64,000 nt of DNA. Source: Winogradskyella ouciana (lineage in GTDB: Bacteria > Bacteroidota > Bacteroidia > Flavobacteriales > Flavobacteriaceae). The notes below the pieces were generated by a model that worked only from the letters and a program-made list of their open reading frames with translations, ran no database searches and was not told the DNA's origin. The translations under genes and the position numbers were made by a program. Shown piece after piece: positions 15,716 through 23,614 of this stretch. Location of the stretch: contig NZ_WJYA01000010.1 in the NCBI RefSeq assembly GCF_009709615.1, positions 57,384-121,383 of the forward strand, given 5' to 3'. Every line of letters begins with the position of its first letter. The stretch's first letter is position 1.

Positions 15716-18700
15716 ATGGAACAAGTCACACCATATAAGCCAAAACATAAAGTTAGAATTGTAACAGCAGCATCACTTTTTGATGGACATGACGCAGCTA
15801 TAAACATAATGCGTCGAATTATACAATCTACAGGAGTTGAGGTGATTCATTTAGGACATGATAGAAGTGTTGAGGAAGTGGTAAATACAGCCATACAAGA
15901 AGATGCCAATGCTATTGCCATGACATCCTATCAAGGAGGACATAATGAGTATTTTAAATACATGTATGATTTGCTTCAGGAAAAAGGAGCAGGCCATATA
16001 AAAATCTTCGGTGGTGGAGGTGGAGTTATTCTTCCTGAGGAAATCAAAGAGTTAATGGATTATGGAATCACCAGAATCTATTCTCCAGATGACGGTAGAG
16101 AAATGGGCTTACAAGGCATGATTAATGATTTGGTAAAACAATCTGATTTCGCCATAGGTGATCAGCTCAATGGAGAAGTGAAAGTTTTACATAAGAAAAA
16201 CCCAAAAGACATTGCACGTGTAATTTCTTCGGCTGAAAATTTCCCTGATGTTGCAAAAGACGCTCTTGAAACTATTCATCATAAAAACAAGAATTCCAAA
16301 ACACCAGTTTTAGGAATCACGGGAACAGGAGGAGCAGGGAAGTCCTCATTAGTTGACGAATTAGTAAGACGTTTTCTTATAGATTTTCCAGAGAAAACTG
16401 TTGGATTGGTTTCTGTGGATCCTTCAAAACGAAAAACAGGTGGAGCATTATTGGGAGATAGAATCCGTATGAATGCGATTAATTCTCCTCGTGTTTATAT
16501 GCGTAGTTTGGCAACGCGTCAGTCTAACTTGGCATTATCTAAGTATGTCAACGAAGCTGTTGAAGTATTAAAAGCTGCTGAATACGATTTAATAATTCTA
16601 GAAACTTCTGGTATTGGGCAATCCGATACCGAAATATTAGAACACAGTGATGTTTCGCTTTATGTCATGACACCAGAATTTGGTGCTGCAACCCAGCTTG
16701 AAAAAATTGATATGCTCGATTTTGCTGATTTGGTGGCCATCAACAAGTTTGATAAACGTGGTGCTTTGGATGCTTTGCGTGATGTTAAGAAACAATACAT
16801 GCGCAACCATAATATGTGGCACGCTGACCTGGATACTATGCCAGTTTTTGGTACTATTGCTTCTCAGTTTAATGATCCAGGAATGAACACGCTTTATAAA
16901 GCGATAATGGATAAGCTGGTAGAAAAAACTGAAGCCGATCTAAAATCGACTTTCGAGATTTCTAAGGAAATGAGCGAAAAGATTTTTGTCATTCCACCAG
17001 CACGTACACGTTACTTATCTGAAATAGCTGAGAATAATCGTGCTTACGATAAAACTGCAGACGCTCAGGTTGAGGTTGCACAAAAATTGTATGGTATTTA
17101 TAAGACTATAGAGTCTGTATTAGACGTCATTGCGAGTGAAGCGAAGCAATCTCATATGGATAAGCACGGACTAAATTCGGACGAAATCCTGAAACAAGTT
17201 CAGGATGACAAAAAGGATTTTATTAAAATGTTGATTGCCGAATTCGACCGTGTAAAACTAAATCTAGACCCATATAACTGGGAAATCATCACGGGTTGGG
17301 ATGACAAAGTAAACCGTTACAAAGACCCTGTCTATACCTTTAAAGTAAGAGATAAAGAAATAAAAATTGAAACCCATACTAAATCACTTTCACATTCTGA
17401 TATTCCAAAAGTAGCATTACCTAAGTATGAAGCTTGGGGTGATATTTTAAGATGGTGTTTACAGGAAAATGTTCCAGGTGAATTTCCTTATACAGCAGGA
17501 TTATATCCGTTTAAAAGAACAGGTGAGGACCCAACCAGAATGTTTGCAGGTGAAGGTGGACCAGAACGTACCAATAGACGTTTTCATTACGTGAGTATGG
17601 GCTTGCCTGCAAAACGATTATCCACGGCGTTTGATTCTGTAACACTCTACGGAAACGATCCAGATTACAGACCAGATATCTATGGGAAGATTGGTAATGC
17701 TGGTGTAAGTATTTGCTGTTTAGATGATGCTAAGAAACTATATTCTGGTTTTAATTTGGCAGATGCTATGACTTCTGTGAGTATGACGATTAATGGACCT
17801 GCACCAATGTTGTTAGGTTTCTTTATGAATGCCGCCATAGACCAGCAATGCGAGATTTATATCAAGGATAATGGTCTGGAAAATGAGGTAGAACAAAAGA
17901 TTGAAAAACTCTATAAAGGTAAAACAAGACCAAGTTATAATGGTGAAATTCCTGAAGGTAACGATGGATTAGGGTTAATGCTTTTAGGTGTTACAGGTGA
18001 CCAAGTGTTACCAAATGATGTCTATGAAGATATTAAAGCGAAAACCATTGCTCAAGTAAGAGGAACGGTTCAAGCAGATATTTTAAAAGAAGATCAGGCA
18101 CAAAATACCTGTATTTTCTCTACGGAATTTGCATTAAGATTGATGGGTGACGTTCAGGAGTATTTTATTGAGAATGGGGTCCGTAACTTTTATTCGGTAT
18201 CCATTTCTGGTTATCATATTGCCGAAGCTGGCGCCAATCCGATTTCTCAATTGGCATTTACACTTGCGAATGGCTTTACTTATGTAGAGTATTACTTAAG
18301 TAGAGGCATGGATATTAATAAGTTTGGACCAAACTTATCGTTCTTCTTTTCAAATGGTATCGATCCAGAATATGCAGTGATTGGTCGTGTAGCACGTAAG
18401 ATTTGGGCAAAAGCACTTAAACATAAGTATGGTGCAAATCCTAGAGCGCAGATGTTGAAATATCACATTCAGACTTCCGGACGTAGTTTACATGCCCAGG
18501 AAATTGATTTTAACGATATAAGAACAACGCTTCAGGCACTATATGCCATATACGATAATTGTAATTCATTGCATACCAATGCTTATGATGAAGCTATTAC
18601 TACACCAACTGAAGAATCGGTTCGTAGAGCAATGGCAATTCAGTTAATCATTAATAAAGAATTGGGCTTAGCGAAAAACGAAAATCCAATTCAAGGCTCA

Positions 18701-19153
18701 TTTATTATTGAAGAATTAACCGATTTGGTTGAAGAAGCGGTATTAGCAGAGTTCGATAGAATTACAGAGCGTGGTGGTGTGCTTGGTGCTATGGAAACTA
18801 TGTATCAACGTTCTAAAATACAGGAAGAAAGTTTGTATTATGAGACCTTAAAGCATAATGGTGAATTCCCGATTATTGGTGTCAACACCTTCTTAAGCAG
18901 TAAAGGCTCGCCAACGGTTCAACCAGCTGAAGTGATACGAGCGACTGAAGAAGAAAAAGAATTTCAGATTAAGACTTTAGAGTATTTGCATAAGGCTCAT
19001 GACACAGATGAGTTACTAAAAGAATTACAGCATAAAGCCATCAATAACAAAAATATTTTTGAAGCCTTGATGGAAGTTTGTAAAGTCTGTTCTCTTGGAC
19101 AAATTACATCAGCCTTATTTGAAGTTGGTGGACAATATAGGAGAAATATGTAA
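15716..19153 (+). CDS. icmF: Fused isobutyryl-CoA mutase with GTPase chaperone domain
   Basis: A 1145-residue B12 enzyme interconverting isobutyryl-CoA and n-butyryl-CoA. Domains in order: B12-binding domain (axial His25 in FDGHDAAI), MeaI/ArgK-type GTPase (P-loop GTGGAGKSS at 203-211, VSVDPSKR after it), a linker, then the TIM-barrel mutase domain with GEDPTRMFAGEGGPERTNRR, diagnostic of IcmF rather than methylmalonyl-CoA mutase. The linker carries an in-frame 28-codon palindromic repeat (residues 471-498) absent from the expected domain structure. The rest of the frame is intact, so the enzyme is probably still made. Monocistronic, own promoter. Substrate choice by IcmF versus related pivalyl-CoA mutases cannot be settled here. 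Confidence 0.95.
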   Translation: MEQVTPYKPKHKVRIVTAASLFDGHDAAINIMRRIIQSTGVEVIHLGHDRSVEEVVNTAIQEDANAIAMTSYQGGHNEYFKYMYDLLQEKGAGHIKIFGGGGGVILPEEIKELMDYGITRIYSPDDGREMGLQGMINDLVKQSDFAIGDQLNGEVKVLHKKNPKDIARVISSAENFPDVAKDALETIHHKNKNSKTPVLGITGTGGAGKSSLVDELVRRFLIDFPEKTVGLVSVDPSKRKTGGALLGDRIRMNAINSPRVYMRSLATRQSNLALSKYVNEAVEVLKAAEYDLIILETSGIGQSDTEILEHSDVSLYVMTPEFGAATQLEKIDMLDFADLVAINKFDKRGALDALRDVKKQYMRNHNMWHADLDTMPVFGTIASQFNDPGMNTLYKAIMDKLVEKTEADLKSTFEISKEMSEKIFVIPPARTRYLSEIAENNRAYDKTADAQVEVAQKLYGIYKTIESVLDVIASEAKQSHMDKHGLNSDEILKQVQDDKKDFIKMLIAEFDRVKLNLDPYNWEIITGWDDKVNRYKDPVYTFKVRDKEIKIETHTKSLSHSDIPKVALPKYEAWGDILRWCLQENVPGEFPYTAGLYPFKRTGEDPTRMFAGEGGPERTNRRFHYVSMGLPAKRLSTAFDSVTLYGNDPDYRPDIYGKIGNAGVSICCLDDAKKLYSGFNLADAMTSVSMTINGPAPMLLGFFMNAAIDQQCEIYIKDNGLENEVEQKIEKLYKGKTRPSYNGEIPEGNDGLGLMLLGVTGDQVLPNDVYEDIKAKTIAQVRGTVQADILKEDQAQNTCIFSTEFALRLMGDVQEYFIENGVRNFYSVSISGYHIAEAGANPISQLAFTLANGFTYVEYYLSRGMDINKFGPNLSFFFSNGIDPEYAVIGRVARKIWAKALKHKYGANPRAQMLKYHIQTSGRSLHAQEIDFNDIRTTLQALYAIYDNCNSLHTNAYDEAITTPTEESVRRAMAIQLIINKELGLAKNENPIQGSFIIEELTDLVEEAVLAEFDRITERGGVLGAMETMYQRSKIQEESLYYETLKHNGEFPIIGVNTFLSSKGSPTVQPAEVIRATEEEKEFQIKTLEYLHKAHDTDELLKELQHKAINNKNIFEALMEVCKVCSLGQITSALFEVGGQYRRNM
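17126..17209 (+). repeat. Palindromic repeat inserted in frame in icmF
   Basis: 84 bp, exactly 28 codons. Ends are GTCAT and ATGAC (inverted). Left half: ATTGCGAG and GCAATCTC arms. Right half: ATCCTGAA (17186-17193), loop ACAAG, TTCAGGAT (17199-17206). Translated, it gives VIASEAKQSH and ILKQVQDD, peptides that recur wherever this kind of intergenic repeat is read through. The left half is related to the repeat at 11161. Confidence 0.85.
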
Positions 19154-19321
19154 GCAGAGAACCACTTTTTCTTTTTCAGAAAAAGTGAGTGAATCGCTTA
19201 TGCTGAGCGAAGTCGAAGTATCTCACTGAGCCAATTTTTAAGCGTAGCGAAAAAAAATGTGTGAATATCGCTTATCCCGAATTTATTTCGGGATCTAGTA
19301 ATTTTAAATCGAATTAATTTA
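19154..19321. repeat. Repeat-rich 168-bp spacer after icmF
   Basis: Contains CACTTTTTC (19163-19171) pairing with GAAAAAGTG (19179-19187), perhaps a weak icmF terminator. There is also a GCTGAGCGAAGTCGAAGTAT segment of the same kind as the repeat inside mnmD, and ATCCCGAA-TTTAT-TTCGGGAT (19274-19294). GTGAATCGCTTAT and GTGAATATCGCTTAT are near-direct repeats in it. No gene. Confidence 0.7.
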
Positions 19322-19936
19322 ATGTCTTTCAAGAAACTTCACCCATTATTAAAAGAAGCATTGCAAAATGTTGGTTTAGAAACTTCAAATACGTTTCAAA
19401 AAAAAGTACTGCCTACATTAAAAGGTGGTGCTGACGCATACATCATTGCGCCAAAAGGAAGTGGAAAGACTACAGCACTTATAATTGCTACAATCCATAA
19501 ATTGAAAGCAGCAGCTTTTGAAGATTCGCCACGTGCCATAATCGTTGTAAAAGATAAAGCTGATGCAATAATTTTAAAAGAGGACTACGAAAAATTCACC
19601 AATAATACAGATCTTAGAGTCTATGCACTTTACGATGAATATGATATTGAAAAGCAAAAAGAAGAAGTCTATTACGGACAAGATATCGTTATTGCTACAC
19701 CTTCACGCTTAAGTAAATTGTATTTTTTAAATGGTATTCATCTTGGCGAAATTCAGTTATTTGCTATTGAAGATGCAGATTATTTAGGTAGAAATAATGC
19801 GTATAATCATATTCTGCGTTTGTCTGAAAGCATCAATAAATGTCAATTTGTTATTATTGCGGATGAGATGAATTCTAAAATTAAGAATTATCAGAATGCA
19901 TTTATGAGTAATGCGCATCTGATAAAAGGAAAATAA
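19322..19936 (+). CDS. RecA1-only DEAD-helicase-like protein
   Basis: A 204-residue protein resembling only the first RecA-like domain of a DEAD-box helicase. A Q-motif-like region (TFQKKVLPTLKGGAD), Walker A (APKGSGKTTA, about 43-52), motif Ib-like TPSRLSKLYF and a degenerate motif II (AIEDADYLG in place of DEAD) are visible. Motif III SAT is replaced by IADEM and motifs IV-VI are absent, with a stop rather than a frameshift remnant after it. It therefore could bind ATP and RNA but not unwind as a standard helicase. Not an obvious pseudogene: the frame is clean and well conserved in style. Next gene 27 bp downstream. Confidence 0.75.
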   Translation: MSFKKLHPLLKEALQNVGLETSNTFQKKVLPTLKGGADAYIIAPKGSGKTTALIIATIHKLKAAAFEDSPRAIIVVKDKADAIILKEDYEKFTNNTDLRVYALYDEYDIEKQKEEVYYGQDIVIATPSRLSKLYFLNGIHLGEIQLFAIEDADYLGRNNAYNHILRLSESINKCQFVIIADEMNSKIKNYQNAFMSNAHLIKGK

Positions 19937-19963
19937 AAATAATTACTAATACAATCAGACACT

Positions 19964-20353
19964 ATGAAAACCATTGCCATTCTTTTTTTTATTGTTATAT
20001 CTAATGTTTTGATAAGTCAGACTATATCTATTGAAGATTGGGTTCAAAATATTGTCAATGATATGATTGAAATGAACGATTTAGATATCTATAGTTCAGA
20101 AGAACTTTCCCCAGAGTATAGTGTTAACTTTATTATGGTTGAATCTGTTAAGGACATTACAATTACAGATAACAAAATTAGTATGTTAGTGAATCACGGA
20201 AAAGGCACTTATTGTACTAAGATAACATTGCAATACCTTAAGAGGGATGACGGTTTTTACTTGGTGTTTTCAGAGCCAAGAACAAATATGACTTTAGGCA
20301 AAGAGAGAAAATGGATAGATCCTTGGATTGAAAAAGTGAATATTTGCGACTAA
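19964..20353 (+). CDS. Secreted protein of unknown function, 129 aa
   Basis: Signal peptide (residues 1-19, ending ISQ-TIS) followed by a mixed alpha/beta domain rich in Asp, Glu and Ile, with two Cys residues (GTYCTK and VNICD) that could pair in the periplasm. No family recognised. It follows the RecA1-only gene by 27 bp and may share its transcript, and its stop is 4 bp from the convergent four-helix protein gene. Confidence 0.65.
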   Translation: MKTIAILFFIVISNVLISQTISIEDWVQNIVNDMIEMNDLDIYSSEELSPEYSVNFIMVESVKDITITDNKISMLVNHGKGTYCTKITLQYLKRDDGFYLVFSEPRTNMTLGKERKWIDPWIEKVNICD

Positions 20354-20357
20354 ATTA

Positions 20358-20753
20358 TTACAAAGTCAACATCCAACTGCGCTGTAGTTTTCTAAACGTT
20401 TTAAGTTCTCCTTTAAGAATAGGTAAATAATCTTTCCCGTTACTTTTAGAACGTTCTAATCGTCTGCAATTACTGTATAATTTTGAAGTCAATCGGTCTA
20501 AGCTTTCTAAATGTTTGTGTTTTTTATCAGAATAGCGTTCGCGCTCTGCATTGATAATTTCTGGAGCAAGATTAGTCGATTGTTGAACGATATCTCCAGA
20601 GAAATAAATATCATTATCCTCAGTACCATCTTCATTTAAATAGCATAAATCCTGATTTAAATAGGTAGAAATACTTCGAGACAACATAATAATGTCCATT
20701 GCCTTTTTATATATAGGCAAATCCGAAAGATGTGATGGTAGGTTATAATTCAT
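20358..20753 (-). CDS. Four-helix-bundle protein (S23/IVP-like)
   Basis: 131 residues, almost all helix. It opens with LPIYKKAMDIIMLSRSIS, close to the opening of the protein at 21345-21848 (LPLFKKAMEIEKLVEHI), and continues with Arg/Lys-rich helices (TSKLYSNCRRLERSKSNG). The layout resembles four-helix proteins of the 23S rRNA intervening-sequence (S23) superfamily, but similarity is only by eye. Divergent from an Lrp-family regulator, sharing the operator region 20810-20839. Confidence 0.65.
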   Translation of the reverse strand: MNYNLPSHLSDLPIYKKAMDIIMLSRSISTYLNQDLCYLNEDGTEDNDIYFSGDIVQQSTNLAPEIINAERERYSDKKHKHLESLDRLTSKLYSNCRRLERSKSNGKDYLPILKGELKTFRKLQRSWMLTL

Positions 20754-20809
20754 TTTTCAATAGCAATTGTTACGAATTTACGGAGTAGAATTGATATTTT
20801 AATTTAGTA

Positions 20810-20839
20810 TTTAAAGTAAAATAGTATATTTACTTTAAA
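20810..20839. promoter_or_regulatory. Inverted repeat, likely Lrp operator
   Basis: TTTAAAGTAAA (20810-20820) and TTTACTTTAAA (20829-20839), a perfect 11-bp inverted repeat with an 8-bp spacer, 31 bp before the Lrp-family start and in the divergent intergenic region. Autoregulation by the adjacent regulator is the simplest reading. Confidence 0.65.
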
Positions 20840-20869
20840 ATTTAGTTAATTATTGGTTAATTTCTTTAA

Positions 20870-21313
20870 ATGAGTATAGATAGCTTAAATTGGAAGATAT
20901 TAAAGTGTCTTCAGCAGAATGCGCGTATGTCTAATGCAGAGATTGGAAGACGTGTTGGGATAAGCTCACCAGCTGTAAGTGAGCGTATTAAAAAGATGGA
21001 GGATGCGGAAATTATACAAGGATACACCACCTTTGTTTCTCCTTTTGAAGCGGGTTATCAATTAAAGGCGCTTATTACACTTCGTGCATTTATGGGAATG
21101 CTAAAACCGTTTCTGGAAAAAGTAAAAACCTACGATGAAGTCGTCAATTGCTATCGGATTACAGGTAATGAAAACATAGTCATGGAAGTGGTTCTTAAAA
21201 ACCAAAAGCATCTAGAGTCTTTTATAGACCAATTGATTTCTTATGGAGAAACCAAAACCCAAATTGTATTATCTCATGTGGTAAAACATAGTGAAGTCAA
21301 GCCATTAAAGTAG
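20870..21313 (+). CDS. Lrp/AsnC-family transcriptional regulator
   Basis: 147 residues. N-terminal AsnC winged helix (LNWKILKCLQQNARMSNAEI, IGRRVGISSPAVSERIKKME) and a C-terminal RAM/ACT-like ligand domain (VNCYRITGNENIVMEVVLKN). Full length for the family. Lrp proteins respond to amino acids or related small molecules and bind DNA as dimers or octamers. It lies between two genes for four-helix proteins, one divergent and one convergent, and probably controls itself through the 11-bp inverted repeat upstream. Effector unknown. Confidence 0.93.
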   Translation: MSIDSLNWKILKCLQQNARMSNAEIGRRVGISSPAVSERIKKMEDAEIIQGYTTFVSPFEAGYQLKALITLRAFMGMLKPFLEKVKTYDEVVNCYRITGNENIVMEVVLKNQKHLESFIDQLISYGETKTQIVLSHVVKHSEVKPLK

Positions 21314-21344
21314 AGACAAATCGTGACGTGTTCAACTATTCAAG

Positions 21345-21848
21345 TTATTCGTCAAAAAAATCGTTCGAGTCAAACGGGATATCATCGTCTGGATCGTGGT
21401 CATCGTAATTGACGCCAGGTGGATTAAAAAGTCCCCAACGATCTATGATGTAGTTCCAAGGGTCAAAGGTTTTTACCCATTCTGCAAACAGTACCCTAAA
21501 CTCATCGACTTCTTTTCTTAGTAAATCCAAATACTCCTCTTCTTGGTAGCCGTGTATTTGCAATCCTCTGGCATCGGTAATCAATTCCCTTGCAGCCTTT
21601 CTAATGATTGAAGCGTTTTCCATTCGCAAATCGTAAATTTGATCTTCGTTTGCTGCACCAGCAATTTTTGCAGGAATAATCATTGCATTTTTTCGCAGGT
21701 ATTCTAGGTTGTGCTGAATCATTTCGGCTTGTATCTCTTTTTCGAATTTTATATCGGTTTGTTCTACTGCCTTTACAATGTGTTCTACCAATTTTTCAAT
21801 TTCCATTGCCTTTTTGAACAATGGTAGTTTTTCCCATTCTTCTTTCAT
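21345..21848 (-). CDS. Four-helix protein, 167 aa, acidic C-terminus
   Basis: An alpha-helical protein opening LPLFKKAMEIEKLVEHIVKA, matching the opening of the protein at 20358-20753. It then has four helices, a Trp-rich segment (FAEWVKTFDPWNYIIDRWG) and an Asp-rich tail (DDHDPDDDIPFD). No named family recognised. It is the last gene of a minus-strand run with the DJ-1-like gene (11-bp gap) and ypdA (4-bp overlap), so it may be co-expressed with a redox function. Confidence 0.6.
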   Translation of the reverse strand: MKEEWEKLPLFKKAMEIEKLVEHIVKAVEQTDIKFEKEIQAEMIQHNLEYLRKNAMIIPAKIAGAANEDQIYDLRMENASIIRKAARELITDARGLQIHGYQEEEYLDLLRKEVDEFRVLFAEWVKTFDPWNYIIDRWGLFNPPGVNYDDHDPDDDIPFDSNDFFDE

Positions 21849-21859
21849 AATAAATGTTA

Positions 21860-22609
21860 TTATTCAATTATTAGATGTGGTACTTGGCCCAAATCCCAAT
21901 CAATAACCAATCCTTTTGCTAATGACTCAGCAATATCCTTTCCATAAAGGTGCTCGCTTAAATACAATGTGGCTTCAAACGATTTTGCTCCTCCTGCTGA
22001 GGTGATATATTTGCCATCATGAACAAACAGGACATCCTTTCTAATATCTAATTTAGGAAACATGTCTCGCATTTTGTCAATATCACTAGGGAATGTCGTA
22101 GAAACAACATTATCCAATAATCCTGCTTTGGCGAGTACAAAGGCTCCATCACAATGCGAGGTTATAAATTGTGCTTCTTTGTCAACTTTCCTAACAAAAT
22201 CGAGCATCACGTCATCTTCTAAGTCGGTATCTAGATGATGCTGAGCACTTGGTACGACTAGAATATCGATTTTTGGAAGTGAGTCTTTTACGTAATTAAA
22301 ATCTGGAAGTATTCTCATACTTTCAAAAGATGTAATGGGCTCATCTGTATTGGCAACGGTAAAGACATTCATGGCTTTAATGCTGTCTCTAAATATAGTA
22401 TGTTGAAAGATATCAAAAGGTGCCGTAAGTTCTGTATTGTAAACGCCATCCATTATGAGGAATGCAACATTGTAACGGTTGGGTTCTAACTTCGGGAATT
22501 CCTTAGTTTTACTTTCATCTCTATCGTTGTCGGGAGGTTTTTCTTTTGTGGAATCATTACAGCCCAAAAGCAAAAACAAGATAGTTAAAGGTAATATTGC
22601 ATGTTTCAT
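21860..22609 (-). CDS. DJ-1/PfpI-family lipoprotein
   Basis: 249 residues. Lipobox LFLLLGC (Cys17) followed by a charged linker, then a class I glutamine-amidotransferase-like fold. Conserved Glu60 (VYNTELTAPFDIF) and the nucleophile elbow TSHCDGAFVLAKAGLL with Cys153 fit DJ-1/PfpI proteins related to the N-terminal domain of AraC-type GlxA regulators. There is no AraC HTH here. Predicted to be membrane-anchored outside the cytoplasm. Its start overlaps the ypdA stop (ATGA), so the two are translationally coupled. Possible roles are glyoxal detoxification or ligand sensing; not determined. Confidence 0.85.
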   Translation of the reverse strand: MKHAILPLTILFLLLGCNDSTKEKPPDNDRDESKTKEFPKLEPNRYNVAFLIMDGVYNTELTAPFDIFQHTIFRDSIKAMNVFTVANTDEPITSFESMRILPDFNYVKDSLPKIDILVVPSAQHHLDTDLEDDVMLDFVRKVDKEAQFITSHCDGAFVLAKAGLLDNVVSTTFPSDIDKMRDMFPKLDIRKDVLFVHDGKYITSAGGAKSFEATLYLSEHLYGKDIAESLAKGLVIDWDLGQVPHLIIE

Positions 22610-23583
22610 TTGTTCAGGTTGTTTTTTATATGGTTAGCTATAATTTTTGCATGGATTCTCGAATTTTCGATAAACCATTTATGTGTCTCCATCCCTCCAC
22701 AAATGACTCCAGCGAGGTATAGTCCTTTAACATTAGATTCCATTGTTTCAGAATTATAGTTTGGAATATGTTTTTCGTCTTTTGAAAATTCAATTCCAGC
22801 GTCTGCCAAAAACTTAAAATTTGGTCGGTAACCTGTTAAAGCGATGACATAGTCATTAGGAAGAATCTTTTCACCTTCGGGAGTTTCAATTATAATTTCA
22901 TTGAGCTTAATTTCCTTGATTTCGGAATTAAAATAAGCCGTTATGCTACTTTCTTCAATACGGTTAAGAATATCTGGTCGCACCCAATATTTTACACGTT
23001 CACCAATGGCTTCTTTTCTCACGATCATGGTGACGTTTCCACTTTTTCTGTAAATTTCTAATGCGGCATCGACGGCAGAATTACTCGCACCTACCACTGC
23101 AATATTTTGCAAAGTGAAAGGATGCGCCTCTTTATAATAATGAAAGACTTTTGGTAAATCCTCGCCAGGTACATTTAAATAATTTGGGATGTCGTAAAAT
23201 CCGGTTGCGATAATCACTTTATTGGCCTTGTAATGCTGTTGGTCTGAAACTACTTGAAAATCATCGTTGTGCTTTTTTATTGAAACTACCTTTTCATACA
23301 GGTTAATGTTGAGCTGATTAGAGGTGGCAACCCTTCGGTAATACTCTAAAGCTTCATTTCTATTGGGCTTAGGATTATTACTTATAAACGGAATATTATC
23401 AATTTCCAACTTTTCGGAAGTTGAAAAAAACGTCATATTCAACGGGTAATTAAAAAGCGAATTGGTTAGTGCTCCTTTTTCAATAACCTGATAGTTTAAG
23501 TTTTGTTTTTTACATTCTAAAGCGCAGGCAATACCTATTGGGCCTGCGCCTATTATGATGATGTCTAAATCTGTTGATTTCAT
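22606..23583 (-). CDS. ypdA: YpdA-family bacillithiol disulfide reductase-like flavoprotein
   Basis: 325 residues. FAD-binding GAGPIGIAC at residues 12-20, the YpdA-characteristic segment NMTFFSTSEKLEIDNIPF near 49-66, a second Rossmann motif (VVGASNSAVDAALE) for NADPH, and the closing GVICGGMETHKWFIENSR. YpdA reduces oxidised bacillithiol in Firmicutes, and Bacteroidota carry related proteins. Full length (family about 325 aa). It is upstream of, and overlaps, the DJ-1-like lipoprotein gene; both may belong to thiol/electrophile stress defence. That link is inference. Confidence 0.9.
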   Translation of the reverse strand: MKSTDLDIIIIGAGPIGIACALECKKQNLNYQVIEKGALTNSLFNYPLNMTFFSTSEKLEIDNIPFISNNPKPNRNEALEYYRRVATSNQLNINLYEKVVSIKKHNDDFQVVSDQQHYKANKVIIATGFYDIPNYLNVPGEDLPKVFHYYKEAHPFTLQNIAVVGASNSAVDAALEIYRKSGNVTMIVRKEAIGERVKYWVRPDILNRIEESSITAYFNSEIKEIKLNEIIIETPEGEKILPNDYVIALTGYRPNFKFLADAGIEFSKDEKHIPNYNSETMESNVKGLYLAGVICGGMETHKWFIENSRIHAKIIANHIKNNLNK

Positions 23584-23614
23584 AGATTTTATAAATTTAG
23601 AGCAATTAATAGTT

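Noticed and set aside
17126..17209. The VIASEAKQSH...ILKQVQDD segment as a functional IcmF domain
   Set aside because: The DNA is a two-hairpin palindrome related to non-coding repeats nearby, so it is better read as an insertion than as an evolved domain.
19322..19936. The RecA1-only gene as a helicase pseudogene
   Set aside because: The frame ends cleanly with no remnant of RecA2 motifs in the next bases in any frame; a short conserved protein is more likely, though not proven.
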